This document shows positions 11,866 through 24,415 of a stretch of 64,000 bases of DNA, one piece after another. The notes beneath the pieces were generated by a model. It had not been told where the DNA came from, did no database searches, and saw nothing but the letters and a program-made list of their open reading frames with translations. Each line of letters starts with the position of its first letter. The first letter of the stretch is position 1. Source of the stretch: Gonocerus acuteangulatus. Its lineage: Eukaryota > Arthropoda > Insecta > Hemiptera > Coreidae. The stretch covers positions 78,262,960-78,326,959 of the forward strand of contig OX328128.1 of NCBI GenBank assembly GCA_946811695.1, written 5' to 3'. The translations under genes were made by a program, and so were the position numbers.

Positions 11866-14800
11866 ATAAAACGATTACAAACAGCAATCTGATGAATAGG
11901 TGAATTATCAGCAGTTCTTCTGAGGAATCATAAAACGATTACAAACAGCAATCTGATGAATAGGTGAATTATTAGCAGTTCTTCTCAGGAACCATAAAAC
12001 GATTACAAAAAGGAATTCGATGACTAGGTGAATTATCAGCAGTTCTTCTGAGGAATCATAAAACGATTATTAACAGCAATCTGAGTACTAGGTAAATTAT
12101 CAGCAGTTCTTCTGAGGAATCATAAAACGATTACAAACAGCAATGTGATAACTAGGTGAATTATCAGTAGTTCTTCTGAGGGATCATAAAACGATTACAA
12201 ACAGCAATGTGATAACTAGGTGAATTATCAGCAGTTCTTCTGAGGAATCATAAAACGATTATTAACAGCAATCTGAGTACTAGGTGAATTATCAGCAGTT
12301 CTTCTGAGGAATCATAAAACGATTACAAACAGCAATGTGATAACTAGGTGAATTATCAGCAGTTCTTCTGAGGAATCATAAATCGATTACAAACAGGAAT
12401 CCGATGACTAGGTGAATTATCAGCAGTTCTGCTGAGGAATCATGAAACGATTATTAACAGCAATCTGAGTACTAGGTGAATTATCAGCAGTTCTTCTGAG
12501 GAATCATAAAACGATTACAAAAAGGAATCCGATGACTAGGTGAATTATCAGCAGTTCTTCTGAAGAATCATAAATCGATTACAAACAGGAATCCGATGGC
12601 TAGGTGAATTATCAGCAGTTCTGCTGAGAAATCATAAAACGATTACAAACAGCAATCTGATGAATAGGTGAATTATCAGCAGTTCTTCTGAGGAATCATA
12701 AATCGATTACAAACAGGAATCCGATGACTAGGTGAATTATCAGCAGTTCTGCTGAGGAATCATAAAACGATTATTAACAGCAATCTGAGTACTAGGTGAA
12801 TTATCAGCAGTTCTTCTGAGGAATCATAAAACGATTACAAACAGCAATGTGATAACTAGGTGAATTATCAGTAGTTCTTCTGAGGGATCATAAAACGATT
12901 AAAAACAGGAATCTGATAACTAGGTGAATTATCAGCAGTTCTTCTCAGGAACCATAAAACGATTACAAAAAGGAATCCGATGACTAGGTGAATTATCAGC
13001 AGTTCTTCTGAGGAATCATAAATCGATTACAAACAGGAATCCGATGGCTAGGTGAATTATCATCAGTTCTGCTGAGAAATCATAAAACGATAACAAACAG
13101 CACTCTGAGTACTAGGTGAATTATCAGCAGTTCTTCTGAGGAATCATAAAACGATTACAAACAGGAATCCGATGACTAGGTGAATTATCAGCAGTTCTTC
13201 TGAGGAATCATAAAACGATTACAAACAGCAATGTGATAACTAGGTGAATTATCAGTAGTTCTTCTGAGGGATCATAAAACGATTAAAAACAGGAATCTGA
13301 TAACTAGGTGAATTATCAGCAGTTCTTCTCAGGAACCATAAAACGATTACAAAAAGGAATCCGATGACTAGGTGAATTATCAGCGGTTCTTCTGAAGAAT
13401 CATAAATCGATTACAAACAGGAATCCGATGGCTAGGTGAATTATCAGCAGTTCTGCTGAGAAATCATAAAACGATTACAAACAGCAATCTGATGAATAGG
13501 TGAATTATCAGCAGTTCTTCTGAGGAATCATAAATCGATTACAAACAGGAATCCGATGACTAGGTGAATTATCAGCAGTTCTGCTGAGGAATCATAAAAC
13601 GATTTTTAACTGCAATCTGAGTACTAGGTGAATTATCAGCAGTTCTTCTGAGGAATCATAAAACGATTACAAACAGCAATGTGATAACTAGGTGAATTAT
13701 CAGTAGTTCTTCTGAGGGATCATAAAACGATTAAAAACAGGAATCTGATAACTAGGTGAATTATCAGCAGTTCTTCTCAGGAACCATAAAACGATTACAA
13801 AAAGGAATCCGATGACTAGGTGAATTATCAGCAGTTCTTCTGAGGAATCATAAATCGATTACAAACAGGAATCCGATGGCTAGGTGAATTATCATCAGTT
13901 CTGCTGAGAAATCATAAAACGATAACAAACAGCAATCTGAGTACTAGGTGAATTATCAGCAGTTCTTCTGAGGAATCATAAAACGATTACAAACAGGAAT
14001 CCGATGACTAGGTGAATTATCAGCAGTTCTTCTGAGGAATCATAAAACGATTACAAACAGCAATGTGATAACTAGGTGAATTATCAGTAGTTCTTCTGAG
14101 GGATCATAAAACGATTAAAAACAGGAATCTGATAACTAGGTGAATTATCAGCAGTTCTTCTCAGGAACCATAAAACGATTACAAAAAGGAATCCGATGAC
14201 TAGGTGAATTATCAGCGGTTCTTCTGAAGAATCATAAATCGATTACAAACAGGAATCCGATGGCTAGGTGAATTATCAGCAATTCTGCTGAGAAATCATA
14301 AAACGATTACAAACAGCAATCTGATGAATAGGTGAATTATCAGCAGTTCTTCTGAGGAATCATAAAACGATTACAAACAGCAATCTGATGAATAGGTGAA
14401 TTATCAGCAGTTCTTCTGAGGAATCATAAAACGATTACAAACAGCAATCTGATGAATAGGTGAATTATTAGCAGTTCTTCTCAGGAACCATAAAACGATT
14501 ACAAACAGCAATGTGATAACTAGGTGAATTATCAGTAGTTCTTCTGAGGGATCATAAAACGATTACAAACAGCAATGTGATAACTAGGTGAATTATCAGC
14601 AGTTCTTCTGAGGAATCATAAAACGATTATTAACAGCAATCTGAGTACTAGGTGAATTATCAGCAGTTCTTCTGAGGAATCATAAAACGATTACAAACAG
14701 CAATGTGATAACTAGGTGAATTATCAGCAGTTCTTCTGAGGAATCATAAATCGATTACAAACAGGAATCCGATGACTAGGTGAATTATCAGCAGTTCTGC

Positions 14801-16375
14801 TGAGGAATCATGAAACGATTATTAACAGCAATCTGAGTACTAGGTGAATTATCAGCAGTTCTTCTGAGGAATCATAAAACGATTACAAAAAGGAATCCGA
14901 TGACTAGGTGAATTATCAGCAGTTCTTCTGAAGAATCATAAATCGATTACAAACAGGAATCCGATGGCTAGGTGAATTATCAGCAGTTCTGCTGAGAAAT
15001 CATAAAACGATTACAAACAGCAATCTGATGAATAGGTGAATTATCAGCAGTTCTTCTGAGGAATCATAAATCGATTACAAACAGGAATCCGATGACTAGG
15101 TGAATTATCAGCAGTTCTGCTGAGGAATCATAAAACGATTATTAACAGCAATCTGAGTACTAGGTGAATTATCAGCAGTTCTTCTGAGGAATCATAAAAC
15201 GATTACAAACAGCAATGTGATAACTAGGTGAATTATCAGTAGTTCTTCTGAGGGATCATAAAACGATTAAAAACAGGAATCTGATAACTAGGTGAATTAT
15301 CAGCAGTTCTTCTCAGGAACCATAAAACGATTACAAAAAGGAATCCGATGACTAGGTGAATTATCAGCAGTTCTTCTGAGGAATCATAAATCGATTACAA
15401 ACAGGAATCCGATGGCTAGGTGAATTATCATCAGTTCTGCTGAGAAATCATAAAACGATTACAAACAGCAATCTGAGTACTAGGTGAATTATCAGCAGTT
15501 CTTCTGAGGAATCATAAAACGATTACAAACAGGAATCCGATGACTAGGTGAATTATCAGCAGTTCTTCTGAGGAATCATAAAACGATTACAAACAGCAAT
15601 GTGATAACTAGGTGAATTATCAGTAGTTCTTCTGAGGGATCATAAAACGATTAAAAACAGGAATCTGATAACTAGGTGAATTATCAGCAGTTCTTCTCAG
15701 GAATCATAAATCGATTACAAACAGGAATCCGATGGCTAGGTGAATTATCAGCAGTTCTGCTGAGAAATCATAAAACGATTACAAACAGCAATCTGATGAA
15801 TAGGTGAATTATCAGCAGTTCTTCTGAGGAATCATAAATCGATTACAAACAGGAATCCGATGACTAGGTGAATTATCAGCAGTTCTGCTGAGGAATCATA
15901 AAACGATTATTAACTGCAATCTGAGTACTAGGTGAATTATCAGCAGTTCTTCTGAGGAATCATAAAACGATTACAAACAGCAATGTGATAACTAGGTGAA
16001 TTATCAGTAGTTCTTCTGAGGGATCATAAAACGATTAAAAACAGGAATCTGATAACTAGGTGAATTATCAGCAGTTCTTCTCAGGAACCATAAAACGATT
16101 ACAAAAAGGAATCCGATGACTAGGTGAATTATCAGCAGTTCTTCTGAGGAATCATAAATCGATTACAAACAGGAATCCGATGGCTAGGTGAATTATCAGC
16201 AGTTCTGCTGAGAAATCATAAAACGATTACAAACAGCAATCTGATGAATAGGTAAATTATCAGCAGTTCTTCTGAGGAATCATAAATCGATTACAAACAG
16301 GAATCCGATGACTAGGTGAATTATCAGCAGTTCTGCTGAGGAATCATAAAACGGTTACAAACAGGAATGTGATAA
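11866..16375. repeat. 64-bp satellite array, about 70 monomers
   Basis: The start ACGATT recurs every 64 bp (11871, 11935, 11999 and on). A monomer contains GAATCATAAAACGATTACAA, TAGGTGAATTATCAGCAG and TTCTTCTGAG. Several variants exist (CAGCAATGTGATAACT, AACAGCAATCTGAGTACT, CAGGAATCCGATGACT and others). In many monomers CAGCAGTTCTGCTG forms a small palindrome. There is higher-order structure: blocks repeat at 832 bp (13 monomers) and 2368 bp (37 monomers). No ORF of note crosses it. Confidence 0.97.
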
Positions 16376-16493
16376 CATCTAATTTCGTGTATAGAGAAGC
16401 ATTACTGTAAAGTAGACTTTTTTTTTCTTTTTTTTTTAAGTACCCAAACGACGGTGATTATAAATGCAGCCAAAATGCAGCCAAAAGTAACTA

Positions 16494-16525
16494 TTCCACG
16501 CGGACAAGTCGCGGACACAGCTAGT
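16494..16525 (+). mobile_element. Helitron-like 3' end
   Basis: CCACGCGGACAAGTCGCGG folds with a bulge into a short hairpin and is followed by ACACAGCTAGT, that is CTAG followed by T. Helitrons end with a hairpin shortly before CTRR and insert before T. Closely similar ends are common in insect Helitrons. No Rep/helicase is present, and the 5' end (expected TC after A) is not identified. It may enclose the satellite upstream. Confidence 0.55.
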
Positions 16526-16687
16526 ATATATTTATTAATATACTATCTGATACCCGGCGTGCCATGCTACTTTCTGCATCTAGAATAGCAAAAATAGATT
16601 AGAAACCAAATAAGTTAGTCCTAGACGATTTAACCTAGCTTATGACTCTCCCGAAATCAAGACCTACATGTGTGCCAATTCAGGAAA

Positions 16688-16792
16688 TTTGGTTACAGAA
16701 ACGTTTCGGCTATAAGCCATTTTCAATCTGTCTGTCTGTATGATTGTGTACAATCCGCTTATAGCCGAAACGTTTCTGCAACAAAATTTAAT
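16688..16792. repeat. inverted repeat with GAAACGTTTCGGCTATAAGC
   Basis: AAATTTGGTTACAGAAACG and onward to CTATAAGC is repeated in reverse complement at the other side of a loop of about 40 bp that contains CTGTCTGTCTGT. Stem about 35 bp with few mismatches. Confidence 0.8.
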
Positions 16793-16857
16793 AACCTAGT
16801 TTGTAACATGCCGCACAATATGTAACTTGCAAAAAAATATATGAGGACTGAATAAAG

Positions 16858-16918
<61 letters not shown>

Positions 16919-16950
16919 AATATATATATATATGTATATATATATATATG

Positions 16951-17014
<64 letters not shown>
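16858..17014. repeat. (TA)n microsatellite
   Basis: Interrupted TA tract that abuts the left end of the fold-back element. Confidence 0.95.
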
Positions 17015-17017
<3 letters not shown>

Positions 17018-20000
17018 GGTGTTCAAAACTCGATTGACACCCCCCTTTTTTTCCACAATTTCTGAAATTTAAAAACGAAACTTGGTGGGTACTAACGTCG
17101 TCGAATGAACTTTTATTGGACCTAATGCACGACCTCTCAACTTTCTCCAGTTCTTCTCGAGAGACCCTAACTCTGGAATCTCCAATGGAAAAGGGTTATT
17201 TTTATGACGGATTATTGTAGAGAATTGAATTTTATGTCGATTTTATATCGGTCATTTTTTCGCTAAAGCGCACCAATGAGTAAAAAGTAGCCAAAAACCG
17301 ATAAAACCCTTGTTTTTAGTCACTTTTCTGCCAATAACGTAGAAAGTATGCCCGTAATGAAAAAAGTAGTTTATATAAACGTTGTTGAGGATTAAATTTT
17401 CTTTCCAAAAAGTACCTTTAAATGCCTAAAACGTAAATAAGAATGGAGCAAAACACACTTTTGTTTTTGAAGTTTTCAGAAAAGTTTATGATCAACGTGG
17501 TCTAGGCTTCCGTAAAACTTAATAAACATTTCCTAAACTTTTTGCTCCACCTAAAAATCAAATTCTATTACTTTATAAAGAGATGGAAATAATAAGTTTA
17601 AAGCAATAGAACTCACCTAATGATTAGAATTTCGTAGTAATTATTTTTGTGTTGGACGAATTTTTTTTTTGTTTCTTTGTTTTTTACGGCACCTCGACAT
17701 CTAGGCCATTAGTGCCGACATCCAGGGTGCAGCGACGAATTTTCCCAACGAAACCGTGGGATGAGAAAATTCCTGCCGCCGCACATTGGGGCCAAACTAC
17801 TTTTCGTGTTTCAAAAGCGCTACAGTCTCCAAATCTTAACCGATTTGAATGTATTTTTTAAAAAAATGAAAGCTAATGTTTAGAGCAGTCTTGTCAGACC
17901 AGATTTTTGTTTTTTTGTTTCCATTGTTTATTAAATTACGTGTAAATAATTCACAAACTTCTACAATCAAACATAAAATAATATTTTATTTTTCATCAAA
18001 CTTAATATCAGCACTGATATCGTTGAAATTAAACATTCAAATCCTGATTAGACTTGGAAAAGATCAGACTGGCGTCTTTAAAACGTAAATTTATAATAAT
18101 TCAACGAAAAAGAATTATTGAAATCATGCGATTTTTGAATGAGTTGATAACAAATTTTGATTTTTTCCAAGTCTAATCTGGGGGGGGGGGATGTTCAATT
18201 TCAACGATATCAGAGCTGATATTAAGTTATATGAAAAATAAAATATTATTTTATGTTTGATTGTAAAAGTTTGTGAAATCCAAATCTTAACCGATTTCAA
18301 TGATTTTTTAAAATGAAAGCTAGTTTTTTGTTTCTCCTGTTTATTAAATTACTTATAATAATTCACAAACTTTTATTTATTTATTTATCGCACCGTATCA
18401 ATGGCGAAGTGCATTTTTTCGGTCTTTTGAGTAGAGGGCGATGTAAAGTAGGTTTATGCTCGACTAAACCTACTTTAAGCAGTTTGGCCCCACTGTCCGG
18501 CGGCAGGAATTTTCTTATCTCACTGCTCGTTGGGAAAATTCCTGGCTGCACCCTTCATGTCGGCACTAATGGCCTAGATGTCAAGGCGCCATAAAAAACA
18601 AAGAAACAAAAAAAAATTCGTCCAACACAAAAATAAATTACTACGAAATTCTAATCATTAGGTGAGTTCTAATGCTTTAAATTTATTATTTCCATCTCTT
18701 TATAAAGTAATAGAATTTGATTTTTAGGTGGAGCAAAAAGTTTAGGAAATGTTTATTAAGTTTTACGGAAGCCTAGACCACGTTGATCATAAACTTTTCT
18801 GAAAACTTCAAAAACAAAAGTGTGTTTTGCTCCATTCTTATTTACGTTTTAGGCATTTAAAGGTACTTTTTGGAAAGAAAATTTAATCCTCAACAACGTT
18901 TATATAAACTACGTTTTTCATTACGGGCATACTTTCTACGTTATTGGCAGAAAAGTGACTAAAAACAAGGGTTTTATCGGTTTTTGGCTACTTTTTACTC
19001 ATTGGTGCGCTTTAGCGAAAAAATGACCGATATAAAATCGACATAAAATTCAATTCTCTACAATAATCCGCCATAAAAATAACCCCTTTCCATTGGAGAT
19101 TCCAGAGTTAGGGTCTCTGGAGAAGAACTGGAGAAAGTTGAGGGGTCGTGCATTAGGTTCAATGAAAGTTCATTCGACCACGTTAAGACCCACCAAGTTT
19201 CGTTGATCGCATGATTTCAATAATTCTTTTTCGTTGAATTATTATAAATTTACGTTTTAAAGACGCCAGTCTGATCTTTTCCAAGTCTAATCAGGATTTG
19301 AATGTTTAATTTCAACGATATCAGTGCTGATATTAAGTTTGATGAAAAATAAAATATTATTTTATGTTTGATTGTAGAAGTTTGTGAATTATTTACACGT
19401 AATTTAATAAACAATGGAAACAAAAAAACAAAAATCTGGTCTGACAAGACTGCTCTAAACATTAGCTTTCATTTTTTTAAAAAATACATTCAAATCGGTT
19501 AAGATTTGGAGACTGTGGCGCTTTTGAAACACGAAAAGTAGTTAGGCCCCAATGTGCGGCGGCAGGAATTTTCTCATCCCACGGTTTCGTTGGGAAAATT
19601 CGTCGCTGCACCCTGGATGTCGGCACTAATGGCCTCGATGTCGAGGCGCCGTAAAAAACAAAGAAACAAAAAAAAAAATTCGTCTAACACAAAAATAATT
19701 ACTACGAAATTCTAATCATTAGGTGAGTTCTATTGCTTTAAATTTATTATTTTAATCTCTTTATAAAGTAATAGAATTTGATTTTTAGGTGGAGCAAAAG
19801 GTTTAGGAAATGTTTATTAAGTTTTACGGAAGCCTAGACCACGTTGATCATAAACTTTTCTGAAAACTTCAAAAACAAAAGTGTGTTTTGCTCCATTCTT
19901 ATTTACGTTTTAGATATTTAAAGGTACTTTTTAGAAAGAAAATTTAATCCTCAACAACGTTTATATAAACTACGTTTTTCATTACGGGCATATTTTCTAC

Positions 20001-20323
20001 GTTATTGGCAGAAAAGTGACTAAAAACAAGGGTTTTATCGGTTTTTGGCAATTTTTACTCATTGGTGCGCTTTAGCGAAAAAAAGACCGATATAAAATCT
20101 ACATAAAATTCAATTCTCTACAATAATCCGTCATAAAAATAACCCTTTTCCATTGGAGATTCCAGAGTTAGGGTCTCTCGAGAAGAACTGGAGAAAGTTG
20201 AGGGGTCGTGCATTAGGTCCAATGAATGTCCATTCGACCACGTTAAGACCCACCAAGTTTCGTTTTTAAATTTCAAAAATTGTGGAAAAAAAAGGGGGTG
20301 TCAATCGAGTTTTGAACACCCTG
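17015..20323. mobile_element. 3.3 kb fold-back DNA element with 1.1 kb inverted arms
   Basis: It begins CAGGGTGTTCAAAACTCG and ends with the reverse complement, flanked by TA inside (TA)n. The left arm 17015-18131 is nearly identical in reverse to the right arm 19205-20323. The centre (18132-19204) holds a third partial copy: 18600-19200 is a direct repeat of 19660-20265. Each arm contains a SINE tail. Mirror-image 70-codon frames occur at 17876-18088 and 19250-19462 but show no known domain. TA flanks and CAGGGTG ends suggest a Tc1/mariner-type non-autonomous element; no transposase is seen. Confidence 0.85.
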
Positions 20324-20439
20324 TATATATCGGATGGCAAGAACTACTAAGCTTTAAAACAAACATCAGCTCTCTCAATCTACCTCAATATCTTTGTAGT
20401 CGCCCCTACTTTAAATCGTCAAAAACATTTCAAGTTTTG

Positions 20440-20440
<1 letters not shown>

Positions 20441-20525
<85 letters not shown>

Positions 20526-20526
20526 A
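20441..20526. repeat. (TA)n microsatellite
   Basis: Interrupted TA tract about 120 bp after the fold-back element. Confidence 0.95.
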
Positions 20527-20984
20527 GTTTCCCCTTCATTAGTGTCGACCACACCTACCGTCAGCTACAACACTACTACAGAGAAATGGTTCATATTCTT
20601 GTAATGAAACTCTCCTTATGTCACATAACTTATCGAAATTGAATAATTTTCTTCGTCTTATATAATAATTTTCTTACATTCGTCTCAATTTATAAATGCC
20701 TAAAGGAAAATAAAAACTTTTGAAGTAATAAAGATATCTCAGACTGAGCCTCCGCTTTGTTGGTGTTGACTTTGCACTAGTTGTTGAGTCGACCATGAAA
20801 GTCGTCATTAATAGCCGATCTCTAGCTGGAGTAAACAGCCTTTTTATGGAGGGCAGATCGTAAAATGTCGGCAGTTTATCCGCCATCAAAACCTCCCTCT
20901 CTTCTTTCAATATTTATGGACGTTTTTCCACCCATAAACCTATTGTTTTCGCATTTCCAGCTATATTTCTACCATGTTCTCCGA

Positions 20985-21310
20985 CATTGAAAAAAGTCTG
21001 ACTTACAGGAACGTGTTCCCGTTCTTTTTCCTATTGTCATTTGAAAAGCTTGGAATACAAAGAGTAATTATTTGGTTTTGATCTTGCATGAAAAATGTCA
21101 GAAACTACTCAAATTAAAACGCTATGAACAGCAACATTTTAGGCTCCACAATGCGCAGGAAACTGACTTATTTACTCCTCCTTCTCAACATACTTTGTCA
21201 TTTACTTACGTTGTTTTATAAAATAATCGGGAATTTTTCACTTAACGGGGTATTATTTGAACTAATTATTATATCCAGTTATCTGTTATTTTATATATTT
21301 ATACAATATC
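20985..21310 (+). mobile_element. repeat H, 5' part
   Basis: AAAAAGTCTGACTTACAGGA, CATTTGAAAAGCTTGG and CAGGAAACTGACTTATTTAC follow the H 5' region. It ends at a run of A next to a SINE. Confidence 0.5.
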
Positions 21311-21318
21311 AAAAAAGG

Positions 21319-21344
<26 letters not shown>

Positions 21345-21352
<8 letters not shown>

Positions 21353-21691
21353 GTCCCGTAACAGGCCACGAGGGCCCTGAGGGGCAGATACTATAGAGGT
21401 ATCTGATTCATGACCATACGACACACTAGGGAGATAGTGTGGTCAGTACTATGCTCCGGCCGCCTGATTTTCCCCTTGGCTGCTTCGACTACTAGCGTCA
21501 TTAGCACCAACCAAGGTACCCATTATTAAATTAATTAAAGGCTGGGTTGGCCTAGGGACGGTCAGGGAGGCCGAATTCAACCGGTGAACGAAGACACTAG
21601 AAGAAAAAATCTTTAGTGCTTGCTCGGGATTTGAACTCAGGCCTCCAGCTTATTAGTCCAGTGCTCTACCACTGAGCTAACCTCGCCCCCC
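21345..21691 (-). mobile_element. tRNA-derived SINE, family A, minus strand
   Basis: This is the reverse of the 41003 copy, complete from the GGGGGGCGAGGTTAGCTC head at 21691 to CCTCGTGGCCTGTTACGGG and oligo-T (seen here as oligo-A). Confidence 0.85.
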
Positions 21692-21794
21692 AAAAAAGGA
21701 TATCTTAGTAATAAATCAGTAAAGGCCGCCTAGTATTAAAAAATGAATGTGTTATACAGTACTGAGTGAACTGTGAATCAACTAAAGTTGTAGT

Positions 21795-22860
21795 TACTAC
21801 TCTATAGCCCGTTCAGATAGATGGAATAGTTCAAATGCCACATGCGCGAAATTTTCAGGGAAATATTCTGCCATTTGGTACAAAAATCTTTCGTCTAATT
21901 TGAAAGGTCAAGTTCGTTAACCGGCAGAATCCGTCCACCGGAAAATGGTTTTTGGAGCGAATGTCGCGCGAAAAAATTCGTTCCGCTTACTTCATATGCA
22001 TACAAGTACTTTTTTCATAGGCTTATTGGCCTAGGAAAACGAATGAAACCATTTTTAAGGCGATAGCTTTAACCGTTTTCGAGAAAATTGGAAAAATAGT
22101 TGTTGAATAACGTTTTTGGTTTTGGTACTTAAAATCATGGGATTCAGTTGAAACATTTTTTGCATGTTCGAATTTCATCAAAACTAATATGTTAAACGAA
22201 GACAGGTATAGTTGGGATTCGGATAGGAGAAAAACGTCAGACTTTCAAAAAGAAATCTGTATTTTGGACGTTTCGACTGCAACAATGGCAGCCTTCTTCA
22301 GCACTAGAGAATGCCTAGGGGGGAGGGAGGAAGACCTCGAGGACAACTTAGGTAACCATGGTTGGAAGTATGCAAGTATGGTTGCAGTCGAAACGTCCAA
22401 AATACAGATTTTTTTTTGAAAGTCTGACGTTTTTCTCCTAGCCGAATCCCAACTATACCTGTCTTCGTATCTCTACAGCGGCTAACTATATCCATCTATA
22501 ATATGTTAAACTTTTGGTTACGTTTGGAGTTAAGGAAGGGTTAGAATAAAATACTTTATGAACAGACATGAAAAGTTTTGGGAACTTCGTATACTTTCAT
22601 TAATATCTCGAACACGGTTGGGAAATCGTGGTAAGTGGATAAAAACTATTTGAAAGCTTACTAAATTCTCTACAAAAAAGATTCTGAAACTATTTTTGAT
22701 TAGGTTATGTTAATCGGAGAAATAAGTGCTTAAAACTTCAAATACGTCTGTTTTGTTCTTATGAACGGGTTTTTGTCGTTCTTTTTGTAATTTTTGTCTC
22801 TTACCCTTAGTTTTTTATTGCTTTTTATTTTTGTAATTCTTATATTAGGTGTTTAAAACA
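21795..22860 (-). mobile_element. repeat H body, minus strand, split by a fold-back insert
   Basis: CAAAAATCTTTCGTCTAATT, GGCGATAGCTTTAACC, GGAGTTAAGGAAGGGTTAG and GGAGAAATAAGTGCTTAAAAC are in H order on the minus strand. The fold-back insert at 22198-22498 interrupts it. The 21800-21870 section, CTATAGCCCGTTCAGATAG onward, belongs to another dispersed repeat. Confidence 0.75.
22198..22498. mobile_element. fold-back insert with 13-bp direct repeats
   Basis: TAATATGTTAAAC occurs at 22185-22197 and 22499-22511, and the interrupted repeat H continues on both sides. The insert has inverted arms of about 80 bp: GAAGACAGGTATAGTTGGGA, GGAGAAAAACGTCAGAC and TTTTGGACGTTTCGACTGCA. The centre carries CTTCTTCAGCACTAGAG. 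The right side extends about 30 bp beyond the arm. The class is unknown. Confidence 0.75.
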
Positions 22861-23242
22861 GGATAGTTAAAAAGAGAACCAGTTTTCTGTTGTTAGAAAT
22901 AGATGAGTTAGAAAAATATGAGTACCTTTGCATAAATTCCTAGCAACCTGAAAATTTGCATGAAAGATAGGGACAACATTATAAGGGAATTGGGAAAAGC
23001 CCTTATCGATCCCATGAACAATTTCATTCGAGGTCAAAGTTCGCAAAAAAAGGTTTTTAGGATTTTTCAGCGAAACGTTTAGATTTATGATAAAAATAGT
23101 TCAGACAAAAATTGCAGATCGTGGAATTATGTACAACACACTTGTTTTCATTAGATTAACCATTTCTGAGAAAAGGCGATTCCAGAATTTCCTTCACTTG
23201 TATTAAACATACTACGCCGGTGACTTGCCGAGGGGTCCATAG

Positions 23243-23308
23243 CTGTATACCTGCTTCTCTTCTTTTTTTTTTTTTTTTTTTTTTCTTGAAAGAGAAGCAG
23301 GTATACAA
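23243..23308. repeat. hairpin GTATACCTGCTTCTCTT around a T run
   Basis: GTATACCTGCTTCTCTT and its reverse complement AAGAGAAGCAGGTATAC flank a run of about 26 T. The stem is about 18 bp. Confidence 0.8.
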
Positions 23309-23399
23309 GGTCCTAATACTGTTAGAGTCATAAAGCTCGCAAAATGGCGTGCTTGACATTTGATAATATTAAACTCAAACAAGCTCATGAAGTAGTTCC

Positions 23400-23891
23400 T
23401 CTTTTTCTCTCTCGGTTAACCTCAGTTATTAATTTTTTGTTATGTTGTATGCCTTATTTTTTAATTGGTCGCTGTTATTTTGATTGGATTTTTTTTCAAT
23501 AAAACAAGGCTAGTTAATGAGATCCTAGGAGGCTAAAGAGATCTTGGTCTCGTCATCAACTTCGTACTTAAAGGACAAATAAAAGCGGTTAACTAGGAAG
23601 TGTCGATTATGATTGGCTCCTTCCAAATTTCTATTAAAATTATATTTTATCATTTTATTTATTATTTTTTCTAATATTATTTTTATTATTATTACTTTTT
23701 ATTTTTTTCCTTTTAGCTATGATTTTTATTATTATTTTTTTTTTTTGGAATTAATTTAAGTATGTACTATAATTTTTTTTTCTGTAATCTCATTATTTGA
23801 AATCATAAAAATGTCTTTATTTATCACAATTAACCAATGTACTATATTATTTGTGCAGATGTTAATAAATGCTTTATTATAAAAAAAAAAA
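23400..23891 (+). other. possible retroposed 3' end with AATAAA and A tail
   Basis: AATAAATGCTTTATTAT at about 23868 is followed by 11 A. The upstream 450 bp are T-rich without an ORF. It looks like the 3' end of a LINE or a retroposed transcript; the source is not recognised. Confidence 0.4.
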
Positions 23892-23924
23892 GTTAATGAG
23901 AAGCATTTTCAGGTGTATATAGAA

Positions 23925-24415
23925 TATATTTTCCGGGGGGGCTGAGAGGATTTTGGGGGGTATGGAATACTAACAATCTAGAACTTGGAATAGTTAAACA
24001 ATTAAAACGCTATTACACCCAAAAGATTTTTTTTTTCTGAACTGAGTGATCTTTTTAAGGTTTTTACGACACATTTTTATCGATTGGGGGAGGGGGGGGG
24101 GGTGCAGCCCTCTAAGCCCCCCTTCCTTATATACGCCCAGGCATGTTTGTATTTTGAATTGATTTATAGAGCATTGCTTTAGAATTAGAGCCGGATTGTG
24201 TAATTTCCGCTTCTGTGTATAAGTTAGCTATTGTCGGTTTCCCTGACGCCTTAATATCACTTTTATTCGAGATGTTCGAGAGGATTTTGACAATTTTCAA
24301 GAGATATATAAAAAAAAAATAAGTTTATTCCATTTCTAAGCTTTCCAAATGACACTAGGGATATGAACGGAACCGCGCTAAGATGCTGCAGTTCCTGCGA
24401 GTCGGACTTTTAGTG
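23925..24415 (-). mobile_element. repeat H 5' section variant, minus strand
   Basis: This is the inverted counterpart of 46247-46790. Both run from the H 5' hairpin (GCGAGTCGGACTTTT, CGCGCTAAGATG) through GACACTAGGGATATGAACG, CCTGACGCCTTAATATCAC and GAAATTAC-type sequence to a C-rich GCAGCCC stretch and TATATACGCCCA. Confidence 0.75.

Noticed and set aside
11866..16375. Regular 64-bp repeats that could suggest a CRISPR array
   Set aside because: The whole unit is repeated, without unique spacers, and the surroundings are eukaryotic. It is a satellite.
17876..18088. 70-codon frame, with an identical one at 19250-19462
   Set aside because: The two are identical only because they lie in the inverted arms of the fold-back element. 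No domain, and AT-rich Phe/Ile/Leu composition.
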